Assembly (NCBI RefSeq): GCF_000060345.1
Contig: NC_008571.1
Coordinates: 3,662,501 to 3,726,500, forward strand
From: Christiangramia forsetii KT0803
GTDB lineage: Bacteria > Bacteroidota > Bacteroidia > Flavobacteriales > Flavobacteriaceae
DNA length: 64,000 bases
Reading direction: 5' to 3'
Shown here: piece after piece, positions 37,591 through 46,401 of the stretch
How the letters are laid out: each line of letters starts with the position of its first letter
How positions within the stretch are numbered: position 1 is the stretch's first letter
The notes under the pieces: generated by a model
Database searches by the model: none
What the model was told of the DNA's origin: nothing
The model's input: the letters and a program-made list of their open reading frames with translations, nothing else
Program-made: the position numbers and the translations under genes

Positions 37591-38352
37591 ATGACCATTA
37601 TTTCCTATAACGTAAACGGTATTCGTGCCGCTATACGCAAAGGTTTCTTAGACTGGCTTCAACAGTCAAATCCCGATGTAGTTTGTTTACAGGAGATCAA
37701 GGCACAACCCGAGCAGTTGGACCTCTCAGAATTTGAGAAAGCAGGATATCCTTATCACTACTGGTATCCGGCAAACAAGAAAGGATATAGCGGAGTGGCA
37801 ATTCTCAGTAAAACGGAGCCTAAAAATGTCACTTACGGTACCGGGATTGATTATATGGATTTTGAAGGCAGGAGTATACGTGCAGATTTCGATAATTTTT
37901 CAGTGATGAGTCTTTATTTGCCTTCGGGAACAAATATTAACAGGCTGGAACTTAAATTCAAATTCATGGATGATTTTCAGCGATATATAGATCAGCTTAA
38001 ATTGGAGATTCCGAATCTTATTATTTCTGGAGATTATAATATTTGTCATGAAGCCATAGATATTCATGATCCCGTGAGACTTAAAAATGTGTCAGGATTC
38101 CTTCCGGAAGAAAGAAAGTGGATAGATGGATTTATGGAAAATGGCTTTATAGATTCTTTTCGTCATTTTAATGAGGATCCCGATAATTATTCCTGGTGGA
38201 GTTACAGAGCCAATGCAAGAAATAATAATAAAGGCTGGCGTATAGATTATAACCTGGTATCTGAACCATTAAAAGATCGTTTAAGGCGTGCAGTTATTTT
38301 ACCGGAAGCATACCATAGTGATCATTGTCCCGTTTTAGTAGAAATTGAATAA
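37591..38352 (+). CDS. xth: Exodeoxyribonuclease III (AP endonuclease)
   Basis: Exo III cuts 5' to abasic sites and removes 3' blocks during base excision repair. The EEP-fold motifs are present: YNVNGIRAAIRKG, VVCLQEIKA with the metal-binding Glu, SGDYNICHEAIDIHDP (GDxN) and the closing YHSDHCPV with catalytic Asp-His. Length 253 is normal. It is followed by the OmpA-type gene, whose alternative TTG start would overlap it. Confidence 0.96.
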   Translation: MTIISYNVNGIRAAIRKGFLDWLQQSNPDVVCLQEIKAQPEQLDLSEFEKAGYPYHYWYPANKKGYSGVAILSKTEPKNVTYGTGIDYMDFEGRSIRADFDNFSVMSLYLPSGTNINRLELKFKFMDDFQRYIDQLKLEIPNLIISGDYNICHEAIDIHDPVRLKNVSGFLPEERKWIDGFMENGFIDSFRHFNEDPDNYSWWSYRANARNNNKGWRIDYNLVSEPLKDRLRRAVILPEAYHSDHCPVLVEIE

Positions 38353-38359
38353 ACATATT

Positions 38360-39322
38360 ATGAATATTAGACTTACATCTGTTTTAGCTTTATTAGTATT
38401 AATGAGTTCCTGTGTTTCTTCAAAGAAATATGGAGAACTGGAAAGTAAAAATGCCAATTTACAGCGAGAGAATCGATCTGTTGCCAAGGAACTTGAAAAT
38501 TATAGAAAGTCCAGCGAAGATCTTGATAAGGAGCTTTCAGGCTTAAAGACAGATTATGAAACTATAACCACTGAGCGTAACCAGCTCATGGAAAAGCTAA
38601 CTGCGCTTGAAAAAAACTATGAAAGTTTAGAAAAATCTTATGATGCTTTAGAGCAAAATAGTTCTGCCGCCATTGCCGAGAATTCGAGACAAAACAGGGA
38701 TCTACTGGGGCAGCTGGATGAAAAGGAAGCAGCGCTGCTTCAGGAAAAGAATCGCCTGGAAAAACTGGAGAAAGATCTTGCCTTGCGTTCTCAAAGAATT
38801 AATGACCTTGAAAACGTGATCGCAGCGAAGGATGCGAAAATGAATGCACTTAAAAATGCAGTTTCCAACGCACTTACCAATTTTGAAGGAAAAGGCTTAA
38901 GTGTTGAGCAAAGGGATGGGAAAGTATATGTATCTATGGAGAACAAATTGCTTTTTGATTCCGGCAGCTGGGCAGTAAATTCTGAAGGACGTAAAGCAGT
39001 ACAGCAACTGGGAACGGTACTGGGACAAAATCCTGATATTGCAGTACTAATTGAAGGACATACAGACAATGTGCCTTATGGAGGAAGTGGCCAGCTAAAA
39101 GATAACTGGGATCTTTCTACAAAAAGAGCTACTGCAATCGTTCAGATCCTGCGTGAAAATTCAAATATAGATCCTCAAAGTCTTACTGCAGCTGGTCGGG
39201 GAGAATACGCCCCGGTTGGATCTAATGATACGGAAGCAGGAAAAGCCAAAAATCGTAGGATAGAAGTGATCCTTACCCCGAAACTAGATGAAATAACCAG
39301 AGTTTTAAACGAAATAGACTAA
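38360..39322 (+). CDS. OmpA family lipoprotein with coiled coil
   Basis: A 320-residue protein with the lipobox LMSSC (Cys18 from the ATG chosen here). A long heptad coiled coil follows (about 25-165), then the peptidoglycan-binding OmpA-like domain (about 185-310) with LLFDSGSWAVNSEG, IEGHTDNVPYG, NWDLSTKRATAIVQ and KNRRIEVIL. It should anchor the outer membrane to peptidoglycan. A TTG start at 38345 is possible, adding 5 residues, but the ATG at 38360 gives a normal signal peptide. Confidence 0.93.
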   Translation: MNIRLTSVLALLVLMSSCVSSKKYGELESKNANLQRENRSVAKELENYRKSSEDLDKELSGLKTDYETITTERNQLMEKLTALEKNYESLEKSYDALEQNSSAAIAENSRQNRDLLGQLDEKEAALLQEKNRLEKLEKDLALRSQRINDLENVIAAKDAKMNALKNAVSNALTNFEGKGLSVEQRDGKVYVSMENKLLFDSGSWAVNSEGRKAVQQLGTVLGQNPDIAVLIEGHTDNVPYGGSGQLKDNWDLSTKRATAIVQILRENSNIDPQSLTAAGRGEYAPVGSNDTEAGKAKNRRIEVILTPKLDEITRVLNEID

Positions 39323-39328
39323 GAGAGA

Positions 39329-40363
39329 ATGAAGTACACCAAACTTCCGAATACCGAACTAAAAGTTAGCAAAATTTGTCTGGGCTCCATGACCTGGGGA
39401 CAGCAGAATTCAGAAGCTGAAGGTCATGAACAATTAGATTATGCACTGGATAAGGGGGTGAATTTTATTGATACAGCCGAAATGTATTCAACTCCTGCGA
39501 AACCGGAAACTCAGGGCAGCACCGAGAAGGTTATTGGAAGTTGGCTGAAGAAGACCGGTAGGCGCGATGAGGTAGTAATTGCTTCCAAAATTGCCGGACC
39601 TGCTGAAATGGTTTCACATATTCGTGAAAATATGGGTTATCACAGGGAAGCTTTGGAAGATGCTATTCATAATAGCTTAAAAAGGCTTCAAACAGATCAT
39701 ATAGACCTTTATCAGCTTCATTGGCCTGAAAGGAATACTAACTTTTTCGGAAAAAGAGGTTATGATCATTCCGAAGAAGAAAAATGGGAAGATAATTTCC
39801 GCCAGATTCTGGAAGATCTACAGCATTTTGTAGATCAGGGTAAAATAGGACATATCGGTCTTTCTAATGAAACTCCATTTGGTCTAATGCGTTTTCTTGA
39901 AGAAAGTAAAAATGATCTGCCAAGGGTGTCAACCGTTCAGAATCCTTATAATTTACTGAATAGGAAGGATGAAATTGGTCTAACCGAAATTCTGCATCGT
40001 GAGAATGTAGGTCTTTTTCCATATTCTCCTTTAGGAATGGGAACCTTAAGCGGAAAACATTTAAATGGAATTCAGAAAAATACAAGGTTGAGTCTTTTTC
40101 CGCAGTATAACAGATATTCTAATGAAGAAGCGGTAAGGGCGACAAGAAAGTATAAAGAACTGGCAGATAAACATGATATGAGCTTAACGCATTTAGCTTT
40201 AGCATTTGTGAATCAGCAGCCTTTTGTGACCAGTAATATTATTGGTGCCACCAGTATAGATCAGCTTAAAGAAAATATAGAAAGTATTGAGGTGGTTCTT
40301 TCCGAGGAAATCATGGAGGAGGTAAATGAGATTCATAATTCCATCCCAAATCCGGCACCTTAG
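39329..40363 (+). CDS. Tas-like NADP(H)-dependent aldo/keto reductase
   Basis: A 344-residue AKR that begins KYTKLPNTELKVSKICLGSMTWG. The catalytic set is the Asp-Tyr of DTAEMYS, Lys in ASKIAGP and His in YQLHWPER. The layout, with an internal insertion after HWPERNTNFFGK, fits the E. coli Tas group, which reduces carbonyls with NADPH. Substrate is unknown. It follows the OmpA-type gene by 6 bases, so co-transcription is likely, and it shares its last 4 bases with the opposite-strand M23 gene. Confidence 0.93.
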   Translation: MKYTKLPNTELKVSKICLGSMTWGQQNSEAEGHEQLDYALDKGVNFIDTAEMYSTPAKPETQGSTEKVIGSWLKKTGRRDEVVIASKIAGPAEMVSHIRENMGYHREALEDAIHNSLKRLQTDHIDLYQLHWPERNTNFFGKRGYDHSEEEKWEDNFRQILEDLQHFVDQGKIGHIGLSNETPFGLMRFLEESKNDLPRVSTVQNPYNLLNRKDEIGLTEILHRENVGLFPYSPLGMGTLSGKHLNGIQKNTRLSLFPQYNRYSNEEAVRATRKYKELADKHDMSLTHLALAFVNQQPFVTSNIIGATSIDQLKENIESIEVVLSEEIMEEVNEIHNSIPNPAP

Positions 40364-41496
40364 TTAATAGCCTGTACCAGACTTTCGTGAATAAACATGG
40401 AGCGATCCAGGCTATCACGTACATGGAACCAGTCGGCAGTTTTGCCCTGAACCATTAATATTTCACCTTGTTTTCCTTTTTTGATCACAGATGAATTATT
40501 AGACGCAGGTTTATTCCTGAAATTTGCAATTTGAGAGTTCACCTTTAATCTCGGGGCTATTTCGCTTTTATCTAATTTTTGGTTTTCAGGTTCTTCGGTT
40601 AAATAAACAAAGCCTAACGGGTCAATGGCACCATCATTACTTCTATAAATTCCAAAATGTAAATGTGGAGGAGTGGTTTTTGCGTTTCCGGTATTTCCAA
40701 CAAAACCAAGCGTATCACCAATGTTTACACGGCCAAGATCGGGCACGATGCTATCCAGATGCGCATAATATAAAGATTGTTTTCGTTTACTATCCCGTAA
40801 CCAGACCTGCTTCCCGCCAAGGCCTTTTTCGCCAGTAAAACCGACTCTTCCCGAAGTGGGTGCAATCACTGGAGTGCCTCTATCGGCAAAAATGTCTATA
40901 CCCTTATGATCTCTTTTTCCGCCATCACGCATATCGCCCCAATAACTTCCAATATCGGCATTGGCACCATTTAAGACGGGAAATAAATAGGTGGGAGATT
41001 TTTTAATCCCGATTTGGAATGAGGTATTTGCTTCAATTTCCGGCTGAATAACAATTTTATAAAGACCTTTTTCTTTTACCTCAAACTGTAAAATTCCGGT
41101 TTGTGATTCACCAGATTTGATCTTTTCAAATTCTTTATTTTCTGAATTAGTTATTTTATAAAGCTCAGAAAAAATAAGGGTAGAAGAGCTGTCTGTAAGT
41201 ATTGTCGCTTCGATAACTTCCCCGGGAATGAGATAGGTTGCATAAGAATAAATGGCAAAATTCCTGGGTTTTAATTCACCGCTTTCAAGATAAGGCAATT
41301 CTATTTCAAGACTGTCGTCAAGTGCTTTGGTAATTCTATCTTCCCAGATTTTAAATAGTTCATCAGAGATATCATTATCTTTCTTATACTTTTCTTTTTC
41401 AGAAAGTCCGGTAATAAGTTCTTCCGCTTTCTCCAACTGGGAACAGGAGAAAAAGAACATGATTATAAGAAAGGGAAGTATTTTTATTGATCGCAT
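40360..41496 (-). CDS. M23 family metallopeptidase lipoprotein with C-terminal SH3-like domain
   Basis: A lipoprotein (lipobox FFSC, Cys18) of 378 residues. The LytM/M23 zinc peptidase core is at about 178-290, with metal ligands His197 and Asp201 in DHKGIDIF and the catalytic HLH at 278-280. It should cut peptidoglycan peptide bridges. Residues about 315-378 (LKVNSQIANFRNKPASNNSSVIKKG) form a bacterial SH3-like cell-wall-binding domain. The first ~170 residues after the signal are unassigned and beta-rich. All active-site residues are intact, so it should be an active hydrolase. Confidence 0.93.
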   Translation of the reverse strand: MRSIKILPFLIIMFFFSCSQLEKAEELITGLSEKEKYKKDNDISDELFKIWEDRITKALDDSLEIELPYLESGELKPRNFAIYSYATYLIPGEVIEATILTDSSSTLIFSELYKITNSENKEFEKIKSGESQTGILQFEVKEKGLYKIVIQPEIEANTSFQIGIKKSPTYLFPVLNGANADIGSYWGDMRDGGKRDHKGIDIFADRGTPVIAPTSGRVGFTGEKGLGGKQVWLRDSKRKQSLYYAHLDSIVPDLGRVNIGDTLGFVGNTGNAKTTPPHLHFGIYRSNDGAIDPLGFVYLTEEPENQKLDKSEIAPRLKVNSQIANFRNKPASNNSSVIKKGKQGEILMVQGKTADWFHVRDSLDRSMFIHESLVQAIN

Positions 41497-41541
41497 ATTT
41501 CACTCAAATGGAGTCACATATAATCAGTAATTATGCCATTT

Positions 41542-42906
41542 TTAGTCGAAAAGATGGCTAACTACATCTTCCATTTTAGCGACCTTAATAATTCTAATAT
41601 TGAAATCTCCCTTCGGAATTTTACTTTGTTTGGAAAGCATAATGGATGCAAAACCTAATTTTTCAGCTTCCATGATGCGTTGCTCAATACGGGTTACGGG
41701 TCTTATTTCACCGGCAAGTCCTACCTCTGCAGCAAAACAGGTATCTTTTTCTAAAGCTATATCTTCGTTTGAAGAAAGAATGGCTGCAACTACAGCAAGA
41801 TCTATGGCGGGATCGTCCACACTAATTCCTCCGGTTACGTTTAGAAAGACATCTTTAGCTCCAAGTCGAAAACCGGCTCTTTTTTCCAGAACCGCCAAAA
41901 GCATATTCAGTCTTTTAGCATTATAACCCGTAGTAGATCGCTGAGGTGTGCCGTAAACGGCCGTGCTCACTAACGCCTGGATTTCTATCATTAACGGTCG
42001 CATGCCTTCTAATGTAGATGCGATAGCAGTTCCACTAAGGTCTTCTTCGTTTTTGGAGATCAGAATTTCTGATGGATTGCTCACTTCTCGTAGCCCGCTG
42101 CCCTGCATTTCATAGATTCCTAATTCATGCGTAGAGCCAAACCTGTTTTTATGGGCCCTTAATATTCTATACACATGGTTTCTGTCACCTTCAAATTGAA
42201 GAACGGTGTCTACCATATGTTCCAGAACTTTTGGTCCTGCAATACTGCCCTCTTTGGTAATATGGCCAATAAGAATAACGGGAGTGTTACTTTCTTTGGC
42301 AAATTTAATAAGCTCTGCTGTGCATTCCCTAATTTGAGAGATACTTCCCGGGGCACTTTCAATATAGTCGCTGTGAAGTGTTTGAATGGAATCTATGATC
42401 ACCACTTCTGGTTCTACTTCTTCTATCTGGCGGAAAATGCTTTGCGTCTTGGTTTCAGTAAGAATAAAGCAATTTGCGGGATTAGGATTTATACGTTCAG
42501 CGCGCATCTTGATCTGTTGCTGACTTTCTTCTCCGGAAACATACAGAACCCTGTAATTTAGCCCAAGGGATATTTGAAGTAGCAGTGTGCTTTTTCCTAT
42601 TCCCGGTTCACCACCTAGAAGGGTTAAAGAACCCGGTACCAGACCACCACCAAGAACCCTGTCTAATTCATTATTGCCGGTATTCATCCGGTTTTGCGGA
42701 GTGTTTTCTATGTCATTTATCAGCAGCGGTTTTGAAGCTTTTTTCGCTTCTTTTTTCGCGGAAGTTTTCCAGTCTTTTGGATCTGGTTTTTGTACTAATT
42801 CTTCAACTATGGTATTCCAATCGCCACAGGAATTACATTTTCCCTGCCATTTAGAATACTGCGCACCACATTTTTGACAATAATAAGTAGTCTTGACCTT
42901 GGCCAT
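41542..42906 (-). CDS. radA: DNA repair protein RadA
   Basis: RadA is a RecA-related hexameric helicase that helps branch migration in recombination. The N-terminal zinc finger has Cys10, Cys13, Cys24 and Cys27. Walker A is GGEPGIGKST at 98-107, the RadA-specific KNRFG motif sits near residue 255, and a Lon-like domain closes the protein (EVGLAGEIRPV, ARGIxKR-like KQSKIPKGDF). Length 454 is normal. It is the last gene of the panC-led minus-strand run. Confidence 0.97.
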   Translation of the reverse strand: MAKVKTTYYCQKCGAQYSKWQGKCNSCGDWNTIVEELVQKPDPKDWKTSAKKEAKKASKPLLINDIENTPQNRMNTGNNELDRVLGGGLVPGSLTLLGGEPGIGKSTLLLQISLGLNYRVLYVSGEESQQQIKMRAERINPNPANCFILTETKTQSIFRQIEEVEPEVVIIDSIQTLHSDYIESAPGSISQIRECTAELIKFAKESNTPVILIGHITKEGSIAGPKVLEHMVDTVLQFEGDRNHVYRILRAHKNRFGSTHELGIYEMQGSGLREVSNPSEILISKNEEDLSGTAIASTLEGMRPLMIEIQALVSTAVYGTPQRSTTGYNAKRLNMLLAVLEKRAGFRLGAKDVFLNVTGGISVDDPAIDLAVVAAILSSNEDIALEKDTCFAAEVGLAGEIRPVTRIEQRIMEAEKLGFASIMLSKQSKIPKGDFNIRIIKVAKMEDVVSHLFD

Positions 42907-42925
42907 TTAATAGATCTATTTTATG

Positions 42926-44074
42926 CTAATAACCGAAATCTTTTTTAATAGCATCGGCTTTTTCAAGCATAAAATCGGTGTCTATAAACGCAATTTTTTC
43001 CTGTCCGTAAGCATTTTGATAAATTCTCATAGCCTTCTTTGGATTCCCGGTTTCTTCTTCATACCTGGCTTCGAAAAAGGTTCCTAGCATAGTTCCTGGA
43101 TAATGTTCAAAAGCCATTTTGTATAAAGTTTTGTATTCTTCCCAGTTCCTTGTTTTCTCAATAGCATTATAAACAGCCATAAAATCATTAAGGCTTATCT
43201 TTCTCTCTAAACCATATAATTCTTCGATGGAGTTGTATTTGTCTGCCAGATATTGTGATGGAGAAGCGGAGGTTTGAAGCAGGATCTCATTATAATCTTT
43301 AGTTGAAATGGGCCTGTAAATCTCAAACATACTGGAAATTGCAGACGGAATAGCTTTTCCTACCAGTGAATAATGCGTTTCATCCTTAAAATCATCGAAA
43401 TTATAAGTGACCATTTTATTTTCGATATTCTTCAACTGATTATCAAAACTCATAATATTCTTTTTTAGATCAGGAATATCGTCACTACTTGTTGCCATAT
43501 AGAACCATTTCTTAGATTCCGCAGTACTCAGGGCGTTGGTTACTCTATTCGCCATTTCGGGAGCAAGATCAGGGCTTAGGTTAACATATCCCTGAAAAAT
43601 TGGAGACTGCTTGAGCAGGTAATAATTAATAAAGTTAGAAGTAAAGTCATGTCCTACGATAATTCTAAAATTAGCGGTTCTGTATTTTTGATCTAGTTGG
43701 GCAAGAAGTTCCATTCCAATAAACTCAAAGAATTTCGCGCCTTTTTCAGAAGGGAGAAAATTATTTTCAGAATATGAGGTGTCATCCATTCTTATTCCGT
43801 CCTGGTTTATGCCTACCACGATCATTTCAGGAATGTCTTCCCAGTAGGAATAATAATCCACCATTCCCGCTACGGGTTCGAATAAATAATCTCCATCCAG
43901 CACCACAACAACAGGATATCGTTTTTCTTTATTTTCTTCGTAATTCCTTGGTAACTGGATCTTTATTTGCCTGGTTTCACCAAGCTTTTGGGAAGATAAA
44001 CTTTCGTTTTTAATCTGCGCATTGCTTACTATCGGCAATGAAATTGCCAATAGCAAAAGTAATAATCGTTTCAT
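42926..44074 (-). CDS. Exported esterase-like alpha/beta-hydrolase with Asp in place of the nucleophile Ser
   Basis: A 382-residue protein with a clear signal peptide (SNAQ, about residues 1-20) and the fold of the esterase D/Fes family: RQIKIQLPRNY, YPVVVVLDGDYLF, IVVGINQDGIRM. At the nucleophile elbow, where family members read GHSxGG, it reads GHDFTSN (141-147): Ser is Asp143, and both following Gly positions are lost. The distal His is kept in KDETHYSLV. A TPR-like tail follows (about 300-382). It may be catalytically dead or use Asp as nucleophile. It sits between a flippase-like gene and radA. Confidence 0.83.
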   Translation of the reverse strand: MKRLLLLLLAISLPIVSNAQIKNESLSSQKLGETRQIKIQLPRNYEENKEKRYPVVVVLDGDYLFEPVAGMVDYYSYWEDIPEMIVVGINQDGIRMDDTSYSENNFLPSEKGAKFFEFIGMELLAQLDQKYRTANFRIIVGHDFTSNFINYYLLKQSPIFQGYVNLSPDLAPEMANRVTNALSTAESKKWFYMATSSDDIPDLKKNIMSFDNQLKNIENKMVTYNFDDFKDETHYSLVGKAIPSAISSMFEIYRPISTKDYNEILLQTSASPSQYLADKYNSIEELYGLERKISLNDFMAVYNAIEKTRNWEEYKTLYKMAFEHYPGTMLGTFFEARYEEETGNPKKAMRIYQNAYGQEKIAFIDTDFMLEKADAIKKDFGY

Positions 44075-44109
44075 AGGTGTAGTATTGATTCGGACCTACA
44101 ATATAATTA

Positions 44110-45075
44110 TTATTTCTTATTGTTTAAAAGTGGCAGTAAAATAAAGGATAAACCACCAAAAAGCAGTACTACAAAGGTTTGTGTAGCCCAGGAGATCCAT
44201 CCAAAAGCTTCGGCAGCATGTTCCTGAACGCCGAAAAACGTCAAGACACCACCAACAGCCAGTGGATAAACGCCTATTCCGCCATTGGTTGCAGAGACTG
44301 CGAAAGATCCTACCACAAAGGCAGCCATGATGATGCCGGCTGAAGTGCCAGCGGTTTCAGGAATGCTTAGTTTGATGATAAAGAACATGATGAGATACAT
44401 GGACCAAATGAAAATTGTATGGAATATGAAAGCCCATTTTTGTTTCATACTAAGAATACTCTTCATTCCCTCCAAAAGGCCTTTAGCCAGTTTTTTTATT
44501 TTTTGAAATGGCAGCCAGTTGGAGCGTTTAACGATGTTGATTCCAATAATTATGACGCCAACCAAGCCCAGAAATATGAGGAGGGTGTTTAATGGTTTAA
44601 TATTTTGATCATTCAGGTAAATTAGGAGATCATCAGTTTGAAGAATAACTACTACTCCAATAATTAACATCAGGATAAGAAGATCTGCAACCCTTTCAGA
44701 TATAATAGTCCCGAAACCCTTCTCAAAAGGTACATTTTCATAGGTTGAGAGCGTAACTGCCCGTAATACTTCTCCGGAGCGGGGAATCCCGAAATTTGCC
44801 AGATAAGCAACCATTACCGCCATAAACCGATTGGCCTGAGATGATTTATAGCCCATTGGTTCCAGCATAAATTTCCAGCGATAGGCTCGGGAAAAATGAG
44901 AAGTAGCGCCCAATAGAAAAGAAACAAAGATCCAGAACTTGTTTGCGTCTACAATGCTCTGCCACAAATTTTCACGTTCCTCCTGGGTAGAACTTTTCAA
45001 AGAATACCAGATCAAAAAAATCCCCAAAAATAAGGGGATGCTAATTTTTAAAAATTTGATAAATTTTTTATTCAA
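44110..45075 (-). CDS. UPF0104/LPG-synthase-TM-domain-like flippase-type membrane protein
   Basis: A polytopic protein of 321 residues with about eight hydrophobic segments. The family features are SHFSRAYRWKFMLEP near residue 61, FGIPRSGEVLRAVTLS, and a late GGIGVYPLAVGGVL. These match the lysylphosphatidylglycerol synthase transmembrane (UPF0104) group, whose members translocate lipids, but the family lacks the synthase domain here. The substrate is unknown. It starts 6 bases after panD, so panC, panD and this gene form one transcript. Confidence 0.9.
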   Translation of the reverse strand: MNKKFIKFLKISIPLFLGIFLIWYSLKSSTQEERENLWQSIVDANKFWIFVSFLLGATSHFSRAYRWKFMLEPMGYKSSQANRFMAVMVAYLANFGIPRSGEVLRAVTLSTYENVPFEKGFGTIISERVADLLILMLIIGVVVILQTDDLLIYLNDQNIKPLNTLLIFLGLVGVIIIGINIVKRSNWLPFQKIKKLAKGLLEGMKSILSMKQKWAFIFHTIFIWSMYLIMFFIIKLSIPETAGTSAGIIMAAFVVGSFAVSATNGGIGVYPLAVGGVLTFFGVQEHAAEAFGWISWATQTFVVLLFGGLSFILLPLLNNKK

Positions 45076-45081
45076 AGTGAC

Positions 45082-45432
45082 TTATTTCAGCAAATTGGTT
45101 TCTTCATCAGGAAATACGAGAGAAGGCTTAAAATTTCTGGCTTCTTCAAGTTCCATAATTCCGTAGGCAATAATAATAAGAATATCTCCTTTAGCTACTT
45201 TACGTGCTGCCGCACCATTGAGGGTAATTTCTCCAGTGTTTCTTAGTCCCGGAATAACATAAGTTTCCAGACGTTCTCCATTATTATTATTTACGATCTG
45301 TACTTTTTCACCTTCAATAATACTGGCTGCTTCCATAAGATCTTCATCTATGGTTATGCTGCCAATATAATCAAGATCTGCCCCGGTTACTTTTACTCTA
45401 TGAATTTTTGATTTAACTACGTGAATTTGCAT
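45082..45432 (-). CDS. panD: Aspartate 1-decarboxylase
   Basis: PanD makes beta-alanine for pantothenate. It is a pyruvoyl enzyme that cleaves itself at Gly24-Ser25 (YIGSITID), and both residues are present. [14 protein letters not shown] precedes the cut, and [20 protein letters not shown] follows. At 116 residues it is a full-length proenzyme. It follows panC by 7 bases on the same transcript, as in many bacteria. Confidence 0.97.
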   Translation of the reverse strand: MQIHVVKSKIHRVKVTGADLDYIGSITIDEDLMEAASIIEGEKVQIVNNNNGERLETYVIPGLRNTGEITLNGAAARKVAKGDILIIIAYGIMELEEARNFKPSLVFPDEETNLLK

Positions 45433-45439
45433 TTCTTAA

Positions 45440-46291
45440 TTAGTTGTTCAAAGCAATATTATCTATCAACCTTATTCCATCGGAATAAGCAGCAATAAAC
45501 GCTCTGTATTGTTTTCCTTTTTCTTTTTTGTTTACTTTTTTCAAAGTCTCTGAATCGGCAATTTCAAAATACTCCAATTTAAGATGCTGATTATTTTTAA
45601 ATTGATTTTCTACCCAATTCGTGGTATGTTCTGCACTTTCTGTGCCAAATAGACGGTTGGCATTTTGCAGGACTTCATAAATAAAAGCAGCTTCTTTCCG
45701 GTTTTGAAAACTTAGACGTTCATTTCTGGAGGACCTTGCAAGTCCTGAATCTTCTCTTAAGATAGGACATCCAACTATTTCTACCGGAAGACCTGTCTTT
45801 TCAATTAATTTCCTGATTATCTGTAATTGTTGAAAATCTTTTTCCCCGAAAAATGCTTTATCAGGAGTAATAACTTCAAAAAGATGCTTAACTACCGTGC
45901 CAACACCATTAAAATGACCCGCTCTAAATTCACCTTCCATCACAGATTCTAGTCCTTCAAAATCGAAATTTTGGGAAAGTATCTTATCTCCATATAATTC
46001 ATTTGCAGTAGGCGAAAATACCCAGATATCTGAAGTTTCCTTTTCTAACAGCTCGATATCTTTATTTAAATTTCTAGGATATTTCTCAAGATCTTCAGGG
46101 TTATCAAACTGTGTAGGATTTACAAAAATACTTACTATAACCTGATCTGAATCTTTTAAAGCATTTGTCACCAAAGACAGGTGTCCCTCATGGAGAGCTC
46201 CCATTGTTGGAACTAATCCAATGCTTTTACCATCAGATTTTACCTTCTGAATAGCCTGTATAAGTAGTTGTTTCTCCCTAAAAACCTGCAT
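45440..46291 (-). CDS. panC: Pantothenate synthetase
   Basis: PanC joins pantoate and beta-alanine with ATP. The nucleotidyltransferase motifs are LVPTMGALHEGHLSL (HxGH), VSIFVNPTQF, FFGEKDFQQL and ARSSRNERLS. Length 283 is normal. It heads the minus-strand run panC-panD-flippase-like-esterase-like-radA. panB is not in the window. It is divergent from the half glycogen synthase gene, with 110 bases between them. Confidence 0.97.
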   Translation of the reverse strand: MQVFREKQLLIQAIQKVKSDGKSIGLVPTMGALHEGHLSLVTNALKDSDQVIVSIFVNPTQFDNPEDLEKYPRNLNKDIELLEKETSDIWVFSPTANELYGDKILSQNFDFEGLESVMEGEFRAGHFNGVGTVVKHLFEVITPDKAFFGEKDFQQLQIIRKLIEKTGLPVEIVGCPILREDSGLARSSRNERLSFQNRKEAAFIYEVLQNANRLFGTESAEHTTNWVENQFKNNQHLKLEYFEIADSETLKKVNKKEKGKQYRAFIAAYSDGIRLIDNIALNN

Positions 46292-46314
46292 TTTATTATA
46301 AAATTAACAGCGTG

Positions 46315-46322
46315 CAAACTTA
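46315..46322 (-). promoter_or_regulatory. -7 box of panC
   Basis: Read on the minus strand, TAAGTTTG is a perfect TAnnTTTG match, 23 bases before the panC ATG. No matching -33 TTG at the usual distance was found. Confidence 0.5.
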
Positions 46323-46353
46323 ATATATCTCTGGCAATCTGCATAAATTTTTG

Positions 46354-46361
46354 TAATTTTG
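46354..46361 (+). promoter_or_regulatory. -7 box of the GT5-DUF4270-glmS run
   Basis: TAATTTTG is a perfect TAnnTTTG match, 40 bases before the ATG of the GT5-domain gene. It lies in the same short gap as the opposing panC box. Confidence 0.5.
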
Positions 46362-46401
46362 CGTGTTTTTTATTCGGAAACGTAACTAAAGCAAAGAATT
46401 T

